Positions 1 to 9,183 of a stretch of 64,000 bases of DNA are shown here, piece by piece. A program made the translations under genes and the position numbers. The DNA comes from Verrucomicrobia subdivision 3 bacterium UBA693 (GTDB lineage Bacteria; Verrucomicrobiota; Verrucomicrobiia; Limisphaerales; UBA8199), in assembly GCA_002298785.1 (NCBI GenBank), contig DBMR01000095.1:66325-130324 (forward strand). Direction: 5' to 3'. The notes beneath the pieces were generated by a model, which made no database searches, had not been told where the DNA came from, and saw nothing but the letters and a program-made list of their open reading frames with translations. How positions within the stretch are numbered: the stretch's first letter is position 1; each line of letters starts with the position of its first letter.

Positions 1-406
1 CGTCTGCGGATTTGGGCGGGGCGCCGCCGTTGGCGCCGCCTCCAATGAACAGCAACGCCTTGGAACTCGTGATGGTATCGGGTTTCACGATGGTCATCCA
101 ATGCTTCCAGAGGGGGCGATCCACCTCGTTGGTGGTGAGCCACGCCTGGGAGGTCATTTCCAGGATGTAGGTGGTTTGCCCCTGGCCGGGAACGGTATTC
201 ACCAGGTGATAGCTATAATTGGTATCGGGGGCTGCGACGTACTCGTCGAGCGCCGTCCGCCCGTCCTGAGTTACCGGAGTGGGTGTGCCGACACCGGCAT
301 CCTTGTGGGCGGGGGAGCAACCGGCCAGCAAAAGACTAGCCAGGGCAATCCAAAGTGGGAGCCGAAAACGGAGGGGGGCATCATCCTGACGACGTGTTAG
401 CATCAT
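1..406 (-). CDS. PhoPQ-activated pathogenicity-related (PqaA-type) lipoprotein, N-terminal part
   Basis: This gene runs off the left edge of the window. Reading the minus strand from the ATG at 406 (a second ATG follows at 403) gives an N-terminus with a hydrophobic stretch and a lipobox LAGC, so Cys30 is the likely lipidated residue. The mature part reads TALDEYVAAPD, then a YSYHLVNTVPGQG stretch and LTTNEVDRPLWKHWM, ending near ALLFIGGGANGG. This order matches the start of the PqaA family, secreted alpha/beta-hydrolase-like proteins of uncertain substrate. About 135 codons are visible; the catalytic part lies outside the window. The start is supported by the lipoprotein signal. The family call comes from recalled motif order and was not searched. 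Confidence 0.7.
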   Translation of the reverse strand, partial: MMLTRRQDDAPLRFRLPLWIALASLLLAGCSPAHKDAGVGTPTPVTQDGRTALDEYVAAPDTNYSYHLVNTVPGQGQTTYILEMTSQAWLTTNEVDRPLWKHWMTIVKPDTITSSKALLFIGGGANGGAPPKSAD

Positions 407-568
407 ACTTCAACAATTAAAGGTTCTGGGGTAAAATGAATTTGAGGAGAAATACTTGTTCCAGCAGCCGAGTCAATCCTTCATTTCAATTATTCTGCTT
501 AGCCATCCAGTCGAGCATCAAACCAGGCCGGGGAGGCGGGTTCGTTACTGCCTGGTTATATAAAGCAC

Positions 569-597
569 GCAGCCTGATCCGGTGCGGATCAGGCTGC
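569..597 (-). terminator. Hairpin terminator of the 626-3373 gene
   Basis: A perfect 12-bp stem (569-580 pairs with 586-597) encloses a 5-nt loop, 29 nt past the stop codon of the upstream minus-strand gene. On the minus strand it is followed by a mildly T/A-rich stretch rather than a clean T-run. The rest of the 407-625 gap holds only this hairpin and the presumed promoter of the lipoprotein gene. Confidence 0.65.
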
Positions 598-625
598 GGC
601 GCTCAAACTGGGCTGATGATAACGA

Positions 626-3373
626 TTACGGGTTGATCAGCCGGAAATACCGCGGACCCGTTGCCGGCGCAGTGTAATGATACTGTCCCCCGGAGACGGT
701 GATGCCCGTTGTGATATCCGTCCAAACCGGCGCACTAAGGCTCGGGCTGCCCTGCAGTCGGTAAGCAATAAACGGCCAGGTCAGTGACACCTTTCCACCC
801 GAGGAGTCCACCGAAAGGCGTGGTTCAGCCGTGGTGACCAGGAAGTTGTCGAATGTGGCGTCGGCCGGGATTGTCGTGCTGCCTTGGCTCGCCACGACCA
901 AGCCTACCTGACCGCTGGTGTAGAGGTTGTCGGGATCATGCGCGGGCAACCGGATTAGAGGATTGACTGTGTCCGGCAGTTCATAAACCTGCCCTTCAAA
1001 GTCATTACCGTGGCCCATGAAGACGAACCGGTAACTCTTGCCCCGGGTCAGGTGCAAACCGCTGGGCGCGGTTTCGATCTGTCCAACCGGCGACTCATTG
1101 ATCAGCTTGGAGATGTCGAGGTCCCCGTTGCTCGTGCCCGGCAGGGGGCCACTGCCTGGTTCCCAACTGAAGAGATATCCAGCCGTGGTGCCGAGCCCAG
1201 GGGTTTGAATCCGGGCGGCAACACCGAAAGCCTGTCGAATCGTGTCGTCAAAGTCGATCAAGTCAGCCGAAACGTAAAAGTCGGTGTAGATGTCACCCGC
1301 CAGGAAGCTGCCCACTCGAGCCGGCCCGAAGTCGGGCACTTCAGGGACGGGGGAGATGATGTGATAAACGCCACCGGTAACAGAGAAGGTGGAATTCGAA
1401 ATGGCGAGGTTGACCAGGGGATCGTAATGACTCCAACGCGGATCTGTGTCGTTCCCGTCATTAAAGTTATCAAATACCGTCGGTGGATATACCGGGCTAA
1501 CGAGCGTCGGGCTGTCGCTGGTGGGAATCAACAACAGGTAATCCAATACGACCAGTCGTTCGTCTTTCGTAGGGGTTCCACCGAGGGTCAACCGGAGAGT
1601 TTGGAGCCCGGAGAGGCTCACCACTGCAGGCGAGGACCCGACCATCAGGGGTTCATACTTGTAGTTGAGCCGCTGGATGTGGTTGCCCACGTTGAAAGCG
1701 CCAAACCGCGTGGTGGCCTGATTGGGGACCGTGGGATCGCTCGTTACTTGATCCAGGTAAACGGTGGTGGAGCCAAAACTAGCGCAGCGAAGATAGACGT
1801 GGTAGTTGGTCGGGGTAAAACTGCGTGTGTAATTCATCCAATCCCCGGGCGAAGTCAGCCGGACCTGGTATTCCGGGAGATTAGCGGCGAGGTACTGGGA
1901 GCGTTGCGTGCTCTGAATGCGCAAGGGCGGGGCGTTCGTAAGACGATCCACGATATCGCCAGCCTCATCACGACTTCCGACCGTGTAAGAGCCTTGAGTA
2001 ATCTGCACCCGATCGGCGGGGCGGTATTCCGCGAATACCAGGTTGTAATTCCCACCAGGCTTGGAGTAGTCCACCCCTGCCGCCCCGGCAAATGCGTAAT
2101 AACCCTTGTCATTGCCGCCGGCGGCTATGTTGCCATTGACCAGGACGTTGTTGTTATCCAGACCGGAAACCGGAATGGGATCAAGCTGGTATAGTCCATT
2201 GGAGTAGTTGTAGTTCTCAATCTCCACGGTCTTCAGGCTGCCCACGTAAGCATCCGAGAAGGTGTCAAACCAGAAGGTGTTGGTGTACTTTAGCGTGCCG
2301 GCCGTGTTTTCCAATTCGATTTGCGCGGCATAAATTTGGTTGGCTACCAGCGTGCCCGGAGCCGTGCTGAAGCTGGCGGTGGCGCCATTTGCGGGCAGCG
2401 GGGCGAGGGACGCCGACACATCCACTCCGTTCAGATAGAGCTTGGTGGCCGCTGCATTGATCTGGTCTGCCGTCAGTGTTTTCGCCGTGAAGCTGATCCC
2501 GGAGGCCGGGTTGTGGAAATTGGCCCACCTCGCGGCAGGCACCCGGGCGGTAACGCTCGGCGTACCCGGAACTGGGTGCGCCAGCACCGGGGCGGTCGCC
2601 GCGTTGGGATCGGTCGCCGCCGCATAGTAATTGTCAATGGTGACGTCGGTGGTGCCGACGGTGCCGTTGCGACTGAACGAGAGGAAACCGCACAGTCCGC
2701 TGGGGTAGGTCGCGTCGTCAGCATAGAACGTGACCAGTGGCTTGGTCAGATCGTTCAAGTCGTACGCCTGGCCCGTATATAATGTGCCGACACATTTGAA
2801 AACAAGCCGGTAGGAATGTCCCGGCTCAAAAGTAATGTCTGCGGCGGCAAGAGTGCTCGCGCTAAAGCCCGGAGCAATGGTATTGATCTGCAACTGCCCA
2901 CCTTTGCGATCCCCAGGCGTATCACCGTCCTGGGCGACATCATAGTTGAGGATCATGCCGGTGGCTTCGGCCAATCCGGCTGCGCCACCAGGAGTCCAGT
3001 GGGCGATCAGCACCGCCGCCTGGTCTTCCACGACCCAGTTGACAATATCCAATGCGAGATAGAAATCCGTGTAATTATTCGCTTGCGCGACGGCGGCTGC
3101 TGCCGGGAAGGTCCCGGGGAACGGATTGGCTTGAATCCGCAGCCCTTTGCCGTTCGCGGTTGATGGGAAGGAATAGGTCACGAGTGCCGGGTTTAAGTGG
3201 TACTTCGTCCACGAGGCGCTGAGGCTGCCGGAGTCAAAATTGTCCGACTGAGCGTTGGCGTTGATTTGAATCCCGAGCGCCAGGGCCGCGGTGGCCAAGC
3301 CTCCAAGGATTGAACCTCGAGTCTTGCGAACACAGGGCAGTTGCATGGGAATGGGTATGTTTGTTTTATTCAT
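626..3373 (-). CDS. Secreted LamG-like / CBM-like multidomain protein
   Basis: A 915-residue exported protein with a long basic N-region and a signal peptide ending near ANAQ (about residue 42). Visible modules: a LamG/concanavalin-like domain starting DNFDSG (about 43-260), an Ig-like segment with the phrase LYLNGVDVSASL (about 270-365), a carbohydrate-binding-like module with GDWMNYTR and VYLR (about 375-630, similar to CBM6/35 style sequences), a second LamG-like domain starting VFDNFNDGND (about 640-840), and a C-terminal tail ending RYFRLINP. No catalytic motif is evident, so a glycan-binding or surface role is inferred. It is a paralogue of the protein at 7057-9090, which lacks the second LamG domain. 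It stands alone, followed by a hairpin terminator. Confidence 0.7.
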   Translation of the reverse strand: MNKTNIPIPMQLPCVRKTRGSILGGLATAALALGIQINANAQSDNFDSGSLSASWTKYHLNPALVTYSFPSTANGKGLRIQANPFPGTFPAAAAVAQANNYTDFYLALDIVNWVVEDQAAVLIAHWTPGGAAGLAEATGMILNYDVAQDGDTPGDRKGGQLQINTIAPGFSASTLAAADITFEPGHSYRLVFKCVGTLYTGQAYDLNDLTKPLVTFYADDATYPSGLCGFLSFSRNGTVGTTDVTIDNYYAAATDPNAATAPVLAHPVPGTPSVTARVPAARWANFHNPASGISFTAKTLTADQINAAATKLYLNGVDVSASLAPLPANGATASFSTAPGTLVANQIYAAQIELENTAGTLKYTNTFWFDTFSDAYVGSLKTVEIENYNYSNGLYQLDPIPVSGLDNNNVLVNGNIAAGGNDKGYYAFAGAAGVDYSKPGGNYNLVFAEYRPADRVQITQGSYTVGSRDEAGDIVDRLTNAPPLRIQSTQRSQYLAANLPEYQVRLTSPGDWMNYTRSFTPTNYHVYLRCASFGSTTVYLDQVTSDPTVPNQATTRFGAFNVGNHIQRLNYKYEPLMVGSSPAVVSLSGLQTLRLTLGGTPTKDERLVVLDYLLLIPTSDSPTLVSPVYPPTVFDNFNDGNDTDPRWSHYDPLVNLAISNSTFSVTGGVYHIISPVPEVPDFGPARVGSFLAGDIYTDFYVSADLIDFDDTIRQAFGVAARIQTPGLGTTAGYLFSWEPGSGPLPGTSNGDLDISKLINESPVGQIETAPSGLHLTRGKSYRFVFMGHGNDFEGQVYELPDTVNPLIRLPAHDPDNLYTSGQVGLVVASQGSTTIPADATFDNFLVTTAEPRLSVDSSGGKVSLTWPFIAYRLQGSPSLSAPVWTDITTGITVSGGQYHYTAPATGPRYFRLINP

Positions 3374-3603
3374 AACGAACTTTGCAGATGGGTCGTCTCT
3401 GGTTTCACTGGGGAACTGTTATTAGAAAGCTAGAGCAACTTCGCTTTTAGGTCAAGCGTATATCGATTTTTTCTGATGATTTCGCGCATGAGGGAGCTAT
3501 GCTGCCGGACTGCAGAGGCTATAAAAAGTAGCAGTGATTATGAGTCGGTGGAGGTAGTGGTGGCCGGTTAGACATCGTGATACTGAGACCTGCTCCACCA
3601 ATT

Positions 3604-5001
3604 TCAGCGTTTCCCCTGATGGAGGCCGTTATCGATTTCACCCACTGCGGCTTGCCAGGGTTTCGGAATCGTGGCGACGCAGACGTTCAGGTTTCCCAGC
3701 AAATGTGACCCGAACACCACTTTTTCCCCCTTCCGATCCCAACTAACATGAGGGTGCTCGCCTTTGCCGTAGGTGCGGTGGCCCGAGGTCAGCAAATGGG
3801 GTCTGCTCGTTTTTCCCTCGAACAACATGATGTCGCCGTGCCAATTATCGGCGGCGATCCAGCGTCCGTCCCCACTACCGGCGGCGTGCCACCAATTCAA
3901 TCGCGCGGCGTTGGAGGCCGAGGCTTCCGGCCACCAGGCCCCGGCGCCCACGATGCGGACCTCCCCGGAGTACAAATCCAGGGATTTAACGTGAGACAGC
4001 ACCGCAGCCGTTGGGCTTTGCCCCCCACAAAACAAGAGTTGGTCATTCACCCACCAGGATTCATGGGTGACCAGTTCACCTTCGGCCGCTCGATACACAT
4101 TGCGAGGCCGGCCATTGCGGACGTCCACGACCCACAACCGTTGGCCGCGGTGAGCGTAGTCATCCGGGCTGACGCTGGCGCGCGGCGGCCCGGCGACATC
4201 CCCGGTCGGTCGGTCGCCGCCGGCGAAACTGATCAAGTGGGGGTTGGTGCGGCTCCATTGCACGTGGCCACCGTATCCTGGTGGTTGGGACAGTCGGCAA
4301 ACTTCACTGAGTCGGCCTCGTTTGATGTCAATTTTGTAGATGGTTGGGCCACGGGTAGGGTCTTTGAAACCGGTAACGCCGACCGCAAGGTATTTCCCGT
4401 CGCAACTCGGGTTTAGTGAGGTGGATGGGGAGCCATCCGGCAAAGTGCACAAAACTCGCTCGTTAGCGGTGACCGTGGATGACCGTGTGGTTGGAGACGA
4501 CGACAAGCTGATGCTTGGCAGGATTTCGACAATCGTGCGTCCGCGCACCGCAAATAGGGAATTGCCTCGGGCGGCCGCCGTGGCGCCGCCCAGCGGACCT
4601 TGAGGAGATTGAAACCCGATAAGTTCGCCGGTGGCCGTGACATACCCCATTAAGCCGCCGTTTTTACGAGCGGAAGTGAAGAGGATGACCGATTCGTCCG
4701 CCAACCAGGAGTACTCGTGGAAATAGAGATTGGCATCGTTTTCCGGGGCGGTGGTGAGGAATAACAGGTCCGCCCCGGACTGGGGATCGGTCGTTCTTTT
4801 ATGTTCTGGAGGAAGGACTTCAAGCGGGTAAAAGCGTTCGGCGGCGATGGCCGCAGTGGTTGCCAGCGCGAGAGCCATTGCGCAGTGAATCGATGCAAGG
4901 GGTCGGCGTCTGCCCAGGCGATCAAGCCTGGACTCATGGTTCGACGCGGCTGAAAACCGGCGTACAATACCCTTCTGTGATCTCAGGAAACGGGTGAACA
5001 T
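3604..5001 (-). CDS. Secreted oligogalacturonate-lyase-like beta-propeller (PL22-like)
   Basis: A 465-residue protein with a basic N-terminus and a hydrophobic segment ending AAIAAE near residue 54, suggesting export. The mature part is built of propeller blades: WLADESVILFTSARK, GKYLAVGVTGFKD, NPHLISFAGGDRP, DGRWIAADNWHGDI and a final GEHPHVSWDRKGEKVVFGS. Conserved His and the THESWW and GEHPH phrases recall oligogalacturonate lyases of family PL22, which cleave unsaturated digalacturonate in pectin breakdown. A non-enzymatic PD40-type propeller is the alternative. No pectin genes are adjacent. The 3374-3603 gap upstream shows no gene or clear site. Confidence 0.5.
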   Translation of the reverse strand: MFTRFLRSQKGIVRRFSAASNHESRLDRLGRRRPLASIHCAMALALATTAAIAAERFYPLEVLPPEHKRTTDPQSGADLLFLTTAPENDANLYFHEYSWLADESVILFTSARKNGGLMGYVTATGELIGFQSPQGPLGGATAAARGNSLFAVRGRTIVEILPSISLSSSPTTRSSTVTANERVLCTLPDGSPSTSLNPSCDGKYLAVGVTGFKDPTRGPTIYKIDIKRGRLSEVCRLSQPPGYGGHVQWSRTNPHLISFAGGDRPTGDVAGPPRASVSPDDYAHRGQRLWVVDVRNGRPRNVYRAAEGELVTHESWWVNDQLLFCGGQSPTAAVLSHVKSLDLYSGEVRIVGAGAWWPEASASNAARLNWWHAAGSGDGRWIAADNWHGDIMLFEGKTSRPHLLTSGHRTYGKGEHPHVSWDRKGEKVVFGSHLLGNLNVCVATIPKPWQAAVGEIDNGLHQGKR

Positions 5002-5083
5002 GTTGGCATCCTAGGTTGGTGACAGTTCCAGGGAAGGCAAAAATTGAATCTGCATGAGCTCGGTGGAGGAGGTGGATAGGACT

Positions 5084-5857
5084 TTAATCCCCTTGCGGAC
5101 TGCCAGGGCTGAACCAGAGCAGTCCGGGTTTGTTAACCGCTTCCTGGGCGAATTTGGAGAGGGGGATGAAGTGGACCCGGGCGTCGAGGCCCATGATCAC
5201 GGCGCCTTTTTGGTGGCGTTTCCCGATACCTTCCGCGTCGTTCGGATACTGGGCAGCATCGCCCGCCGAGTTGTAGTTCCAAATGCCGCCGTAATCATGC
5301 ACCTGGGGCTCCCATTGCACGTAGGCGTCCGGCTTGAACTGGCTGATTTTGTAGGTTTTATTGAACAATTTGCCGTACCCGCAGACGGCGCCGTTCATTA
5401 TGTAACTGGAGACCCGCTGGCCTCGTTTCACGAAACTGACATCATTTGTTCGATCGAGGGGACAATAATAGACCGTTCGGCTGCGCAGGTAGGAATAGTA
5501 GAGGCCTTGCTCGATATAAGGGATGTCGTTGGTGTTCCAGGGATCGGGAGCTCGGCCACGCACCGGCATGTAAATCCAGCTTGGTCCGTAGAGGTTGTAC
5601 CACTGGGGCCAGGGCATGAAATCATTGTTGTCATGGGTGTACATCGTCATTGCCAGCGCCAATTGCCTGACATTATTCACGCAGGCGGTGCGGCTGGCTT
5701 TCTCTTTGGCGCCCGCTAACGCCGGGAGGAGCAGGGCGGCCAGGATCGCGATGATGGCAATAACAACGAGCAACTCGATGAGCGTGAATCCGCGCGGGCA
5801 ACTGCCGCGGCGTGCTGCCAAGATCTGTTTGGCCTGCGGAGGGGTGATCACATTCAT
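5084..5857 (-). CDS. Orphan type IV pilin-like pseudopilin (prepilin N-terminal methylation protein)
   Basis: A 257-residue protein with a class III signal: the leader ends RG, cleavage is expected between Gly23 and Phe24, and Glu28 is the +5 residue, followed by a long hydrophobic helix. [13 protein letters not shown] segment with [11 protein letters not shown] after it is typical of the very numerous DUF1559-like pseudopilins of Verrucomicrobiota and Planctomycetota. The C-terminal part carries [10 protein letters not shown] in place of the more usual H...DGHV phrase. No secretion machinery lies nearby, so it is an orphan; its role is unknown, probably a cell-surface or secretion accessory. 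It sits 82 nt downstream of the 3604-5001 gene start, on the same strand. Confidence 0.85.
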   Translation of the reverse strand: MNVITPPQAKQILAARRGSCPRGFTLIELLVVIAIIAILAALLLPALAGAKEKASRTACVNNVRQLALAMTMYTHDNNDFMPWPQWYNLYGPSWIYMPVRGRAPDPWNTNDIPYIEQGLYYSYLRSRTVYYCPLDRTNDVSFVKRGQRVSSYIMNGAVCGYGKLFNKTYKISQFKPDAYVQWEPQVHDYGGIWNYNSAGDAAQYPNDAEGIGKRHQKGAVIMGLDARVHFIPLSKFAQEAVNKPGLLWFSPGSPQGD

Positions 5858-5962
5858 AGCATTCGTAGAAAATCGGGCCTTGTCAAACCATTCGTGAATC
5901 GGCGCCTGTTCGCGCTTTGGGGAACGAATTCATCGGGCTGAAAAATGCGGACAAAAAACCTA

Positions 5963-5990
5963 TTGACATTGCGGGTGACTTTGCTACTCT
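5963..5990 (+). promoter_or_regulatory. Sigma-70-like promoter for the PEP-CTERM gene
   Basis: TTGACA at 5963-5968 and TACTCT at 5985-5990 are separated by 16 nt, upstream of the gene starting at 6075. This implies a leader of about 75-80 nt. An AAGGA at 6048-6052 is too far (22 nt) from the start codon to be a convincing ribosome site. The remainder of the 5858-6074 gap holds nothing else I recognise. Confidence 0.5.
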
Positions 5991-6074
5991 GTAAATCAAT
6001 AGCACCCACAGTATTATAAATGTCGCAGTCCCTAACATACTAACCATAAGGAAAAATCCTAATTCTCACCAACT

Positions 6075-6827
6075 ATGAAAATGAGGTTCTCCCCCATGCT
6101 TGGCGTTGCGGCACTGACCGCTTCCGTCTCCCTGGTCATTCCCGCGCAGGCTGAACAATTCCTGTTCGTGATCAAGCCCAACCAGAGCATTTTAACCATG
6201 AGCGGTGCGGCTTTTGGCCTCCCGGTTACCGCCCAGAGCGGCAATCCAAATTCGCTGGTGGATTCCTGGAGCGGTACGATTTTGGCGGATCTGACGGCAG
6301 GGGTGCTCACGTTTAGCGGAGGCAGTACCATCACCGCCTCGTTGAACACTCCGGCCTTTTCAACCTTTCCAAATCCGGGCACCGGTGGTGTGGACAATTA
6401 TGGCGTTTTTGGTTCGGGATTGGTTTCAGGTGTCGGATTGGTGCTTCAGCTCAACGGAGCTTACCGCTCATTGACGCTGGATATTCCGGCTGGCACGGCA
6501 GTGAATGGAGCGGCTGCATCCGGCATGAACCTGGCTTTCACCGCGGGTCACCTTGATTGGGGTGCGGTGGTGGCCCCGAGCACACCTTACGGTGGCTCAT
6601 CTTCGATGGTTGGCGTCAATGGTGCCAATACCTCGGCGGGTTTGGTCAGCTTCGACGGGACGACTCTAAGTCTGCCTATCCAGTTGCACACCACGGGATC
6701 CAACCGGTTTGAAGATTGGGCCGGCACCCTGGTCGCGGTTATTCCGGAGCCGTCCTCGATGGCGCTCGCAATGCTGGGGTTGGGATTCGTGGCTGTTAAT
6801 CGCCGCGCCCGAGATCGACGTTCCTAA
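6075..6827 (+). CDS. PEP-CTERM sorted surface protein
   Basis: A 250-residue protein with a cleavable signal peptide ending near AQAE (about residue 27) and a C-terminal sorting tail VIPEPSSMALAMLGLGF followed by a basic cluster of Arg residues. This is the tripartite PEP-CTERM signal recognised by exosortase. The middle is a Gly/Thr/Ser-rich beta-strand protein without a recognised domain. PEP-CTERM proteins are processed at the membrane and delivered to the surface or exopolysaccharide matrix. No exosortase gene is in this window. A hairpin terminator follows at 6863. It appears monocistronic. Confidence 0.85.
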   Translation: MKMRFSPMLGVAALTASVSLVIPAQAEQFLFVIKPNQSILTMSGAAFGLPVTAQSGNPNSLVDSWSGTILADLTAGVLTFSGGSTITASLNTPAFSTFPNPGTGGVDNYGVFGSGLVSGVGLVLQLNGAYRSLTLDIPAGTAVNGAAASGMNLAFTAGHLDWGAVVAPSTPYGGSSSMVGVNGANTSAGLVSFDGTTLSLPIQLHTTGSNRFEDWAGTLVAVIPEPSSMALAMLGLGFVAVNRRARDRRS

Positions 6828-6862
6828 ACCCATATGTTCCTGAAAGGCTTGCCTTAAGCGCG

Positions 6863-6890
6863 AGGCCGGTTCGTAAGAATCGGCCTTTAT
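6863..6890 (+). terminator. Hairpin terminator after the PEP-CTERM gene
   Basis: Arms 6863-6871 and 6879-6887 form a 9-bp stem with one G-U pair and a 7-nt loop, followed by TTAT. It lies 36 nt after the stop codon at 6827. The rest of the 6891-7056 gap contains a TTGACA at 6995-7000 without a good -10 partner. Confidence 0.6.
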
Positions 6891-7056
6891 CGTCGGTTTC
6901 TCCGATTGCGCGGGAGGCAGCCTGAGGGGAGCAGTCCATGAAGGCAGGAGGTTTGTCTCGGCAATGAAGCGGAGCGGATCAAAACCTCCGCCACTTGACA
7001 AATCTTTATCTCAGTATCACGTACACCTTAGCAACCGGTTCTTTAACCACCGTTTT

Positions 7057-9090
7057 ATGAAAGCAATCAGCAAATCTCAATCAATCAGCGGAGTTCGAAT
7101 CATGGCCGCCGCCGCTATCCTGGCGCTCAGCGGCACCGCCTGGGCGCAAATTGATAACTTTGACAGTGGATCTGACGCTGCCTGGCAAAAGAGCACGACG
7201 GCGACCTATCCGTCGACCTTCTCGTTCGTTCCGGACATGTTCGGCGGGAAGGCCTACCGGTTGCAGGCCGGGGTGCCGACAACTTCCGATACGGCGGGCC
7301 AGGTAAACATGGCTCGAGCGGTTGCGGTGCGTACGGATCGGACCTACACCGACACCTTTTATGTAGCCGCCGATCTCGTGGGTTGGGAGACAAACGCCTA
7401 TAGCTCGACGAACGAAGCGGTGATTGGCCTGATGGCTCGCGCAAGCAACGTCACCGTCCCGGATCAGATGCAAGGCGTCATGCTACTGACTCACTGGAAC
7501 CAATATGACAACGGGATGCGGGGTACGGCACAGATTTATGCGCTGCTTTTTGGTGGCGGTTACCTGATACCAGGCGCGCAAGGGAACTTCACCATCGCCC
7601 GTGGTCACAGTTATCGCATGGTCTTTGCAGGAACTAATACGGTGCTGACCGCTAGCTTCTATGATCTTGAGGATTTGACTCGGCCGCTGCTGACGTTTGT
7701 CTGTGATGACAGCTACGCTCCTGGTTACTTCCCCACAAGTGGCTACTCAGGTTTGGTGGCCTTGGGCTATCGCTCTGCCAGCGCGGTGAATCCGACCACT
7801 GCGGACGCTACGTTTGACAATTTCGTGGCGGCCCAGTATCCGCCCTCCGGGGTGACGTCCCTGGCGACCACGCATGGTCTAACCGGGGCGCCGCAGGTGG
7901 TGAATCGCTTGCCGGTTTCATACGCCAATTTCTACTCGGCGGCGGGTGGCATATCATTTAATGCGACGACACTCACGACCACCAACGCAATTGATACCAG
8001 CAAGATTCAACTCCTTTTGAATGGTGTGGACGTCTCGTCGAGTCTCAACATCAGTGGTCCGGCGACCAACGCGGCAGTGACCTTCTCCGGTCTGGCTTCG
8101 AATTGTTACTATGAGGCGAGCATAATTCTGCAGGATGTCCTGGGACGCAAGGCCACCAATGCCTGGACCTTCGATACCTTCAGCGAGACCTTTCTCACCT
8201 CTTCCGGGGCAAAAAACATCGAATGCGAAGAGTACGATTTTAGCAATGGACAGTTCATTAACGATCCTATTGTTTCGGGTTACATCACGAACTATGGCCC
8301 GGGGGTGAATGTGGGGAACGCCAATGCTTACGTCGATCAGTACGGCACCGCCGGAGTGGATTTCTTCGATTGGGACGGCGGCAGTCACAGCATCGAAAAC
8401 GAGTTCCGATCGAACGATCCTGTGGGGACGCAGAACGGGTCAGCGGAATACCAAAGCGCATTGGGTGGTGGTATTCAAACCTGGCGCGGCTACGATACCT
8501 TGCGTCAAAAATACCTCGCCGCGCAGCCGGATGGCTCCCTGGTCGAGTGTGGTGTTGAGCGCACCGAAGGTCAGGAATGGCTGAATTACACGCGAATTTT
8601 CGACAAGAACAATTACTATAATGTCTACCTGCGTCATGGCTCGGCCGCCTTGCAGACCTTGAGCCTGGATCAGATTGGACCTGAGCCCTCGACCAACAAT
8701 CTGGGGACGTTCAGTTGTGTGAATGCGTTTACCCGCAGCAACTTCCGTTATGTTCCGCTGCTGGATAACTCCGGCAAGAAGGCTATGATTAACCTGTCGA
8801 GCACCAATGTTTTACGGCTCACGATTTCCAGCCCGCACACAGGCGCCGTGAAGCAGGGGCTTTGGTTGAATTACCTGGCGCTGGTGCCCGCCGAACCGCA
8901 GGTTTACTCCTCCGCCGAGGCCAATGGGGTCTATACGCCGGAAACGAAGATGCTCGTCGATACGGGCACCCGTCGACTGACGATTCCGCAAAGCGGCACT
9001 GCCCGCTATTACCGAATCGGTTGGAAGAGCGCCGTCAAAATCACTGGAATCTCTCTTTCTGGGAATAACGTCGTGCTGAGCTACCAGTAA
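7057..9090 (+). CDS. Secreted LamG-like / CBM-like protein, paralogue of the 626-3373 product
   Basis: I start the gene at the ATG at 7057 and not at 6964, because it gives a compact signal peptide (MKAISKSQSISGVRIMAAAA, ending AWAQ); the upstream extension looks non-coding. The 677-residue protein has a LamG-like domain beginning IDNFDSGSDAAW, a linker ATFDNFVAAQYPP, an Ig-like segment with LLLNGVDVSSSL, and a CBM-like module with GQEWLNYTR and VYLRHGS. It ends in a short VVLSYQ strand and lacks the second LamG module of its paralogue. The shared order points to duplication of one glycan-binding architecture. Function beyond binding is unknown. Confidence 0.7.
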   Translation: MKAISKSQSISGVRIMAAAAILALSGTAWAQIDNFDSGSDAAWQKSTTATYPSTFSFVPDMFGGKAYRLQAGVPTTSDTAGQVNMARAVAVRTDRTYTDTFYVAADLVGWETNAYSSTNEAVIGLMARASNVTVPDQMQGVMLLTHWNQYDNGMRGTAQIYALLFGGGYLIPGAQGNFTIARGHSYRMVFAGTNTVLTASFYDLEDLTRPLLTFVCDDSYAPGYFPTSGYSGLVALGYRSASAVNPTTADATFDNFVAAQYPPSGVTSLATTHGLTGAPQVVNRLPVSYANFYSAAGGISFNATTLTTTNAIDTSKIQLLLNGVDVSSSLNISGPATNAAVTFSGLASNCYYEASIILQDVLGRKATNAWTFDTFSETFLTSSGAKNIECEEYDFSNGQFINDPIVSGYITNYGPGVNVGNANAYVDQYGTAGVDFFDWDGGSHSIENEFRSNDPVGTQNGSAEYQSALGGGIQTWRGYDTLRQKYLAAQPDGSLVECGVERTEGQEWLNYTRIFDKNNYYNVYLRHGSAALQTLSLDQIGPEPSTNNLGTFSCVNAFTRSNFRYVPLLDNSGKKAMINLSSTNVLRLTISSPHTGAVKQGLWLNYLALVPAEPQVYSSAEANGVYTPETKMLVDTGTRRLTIPQSGTARYYRIGWKSAVKITGISLSGNNVVLSYQ

Positions 9091-9117
9091 AGAAAGCTGG
9101 TTCGACAAACTTCGAGC

Positions 9118-9147
9118 AACGGCTGATCCCCTCGGGGGTCAGCCGTT
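9118..9147. terminator. Bidirectional hairpin between convergent genes
   Basis: Arms 9118-9130 and 9135-9147 form a 13-bp stem with one T-G pair and a 4-nt loop CTCG, between the stop codons of the convergent genes at 9090 (plus) and 9184 (minus). It could terminate both. Confidence 0.65.
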
Positions 9148-9183
9148 CGCGCTGGTAACAGGATCAACGCGCCAGGAAGACAC

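Noticed and set aside
1010..2194. 394-codon plus-strand frame opposite the LamG/CBM protein gene
   Set aside because: It is the antisense shadow of a well-supported gene with clear domains; its protein is rich in Arg, Gly and Val without any motif.
6964..7056. Longer N-terminus for the second LamG/CBM protein
   Set aside because: It would bury the signal peptide 31 residues inside the protein and covers the presumed promoter region.
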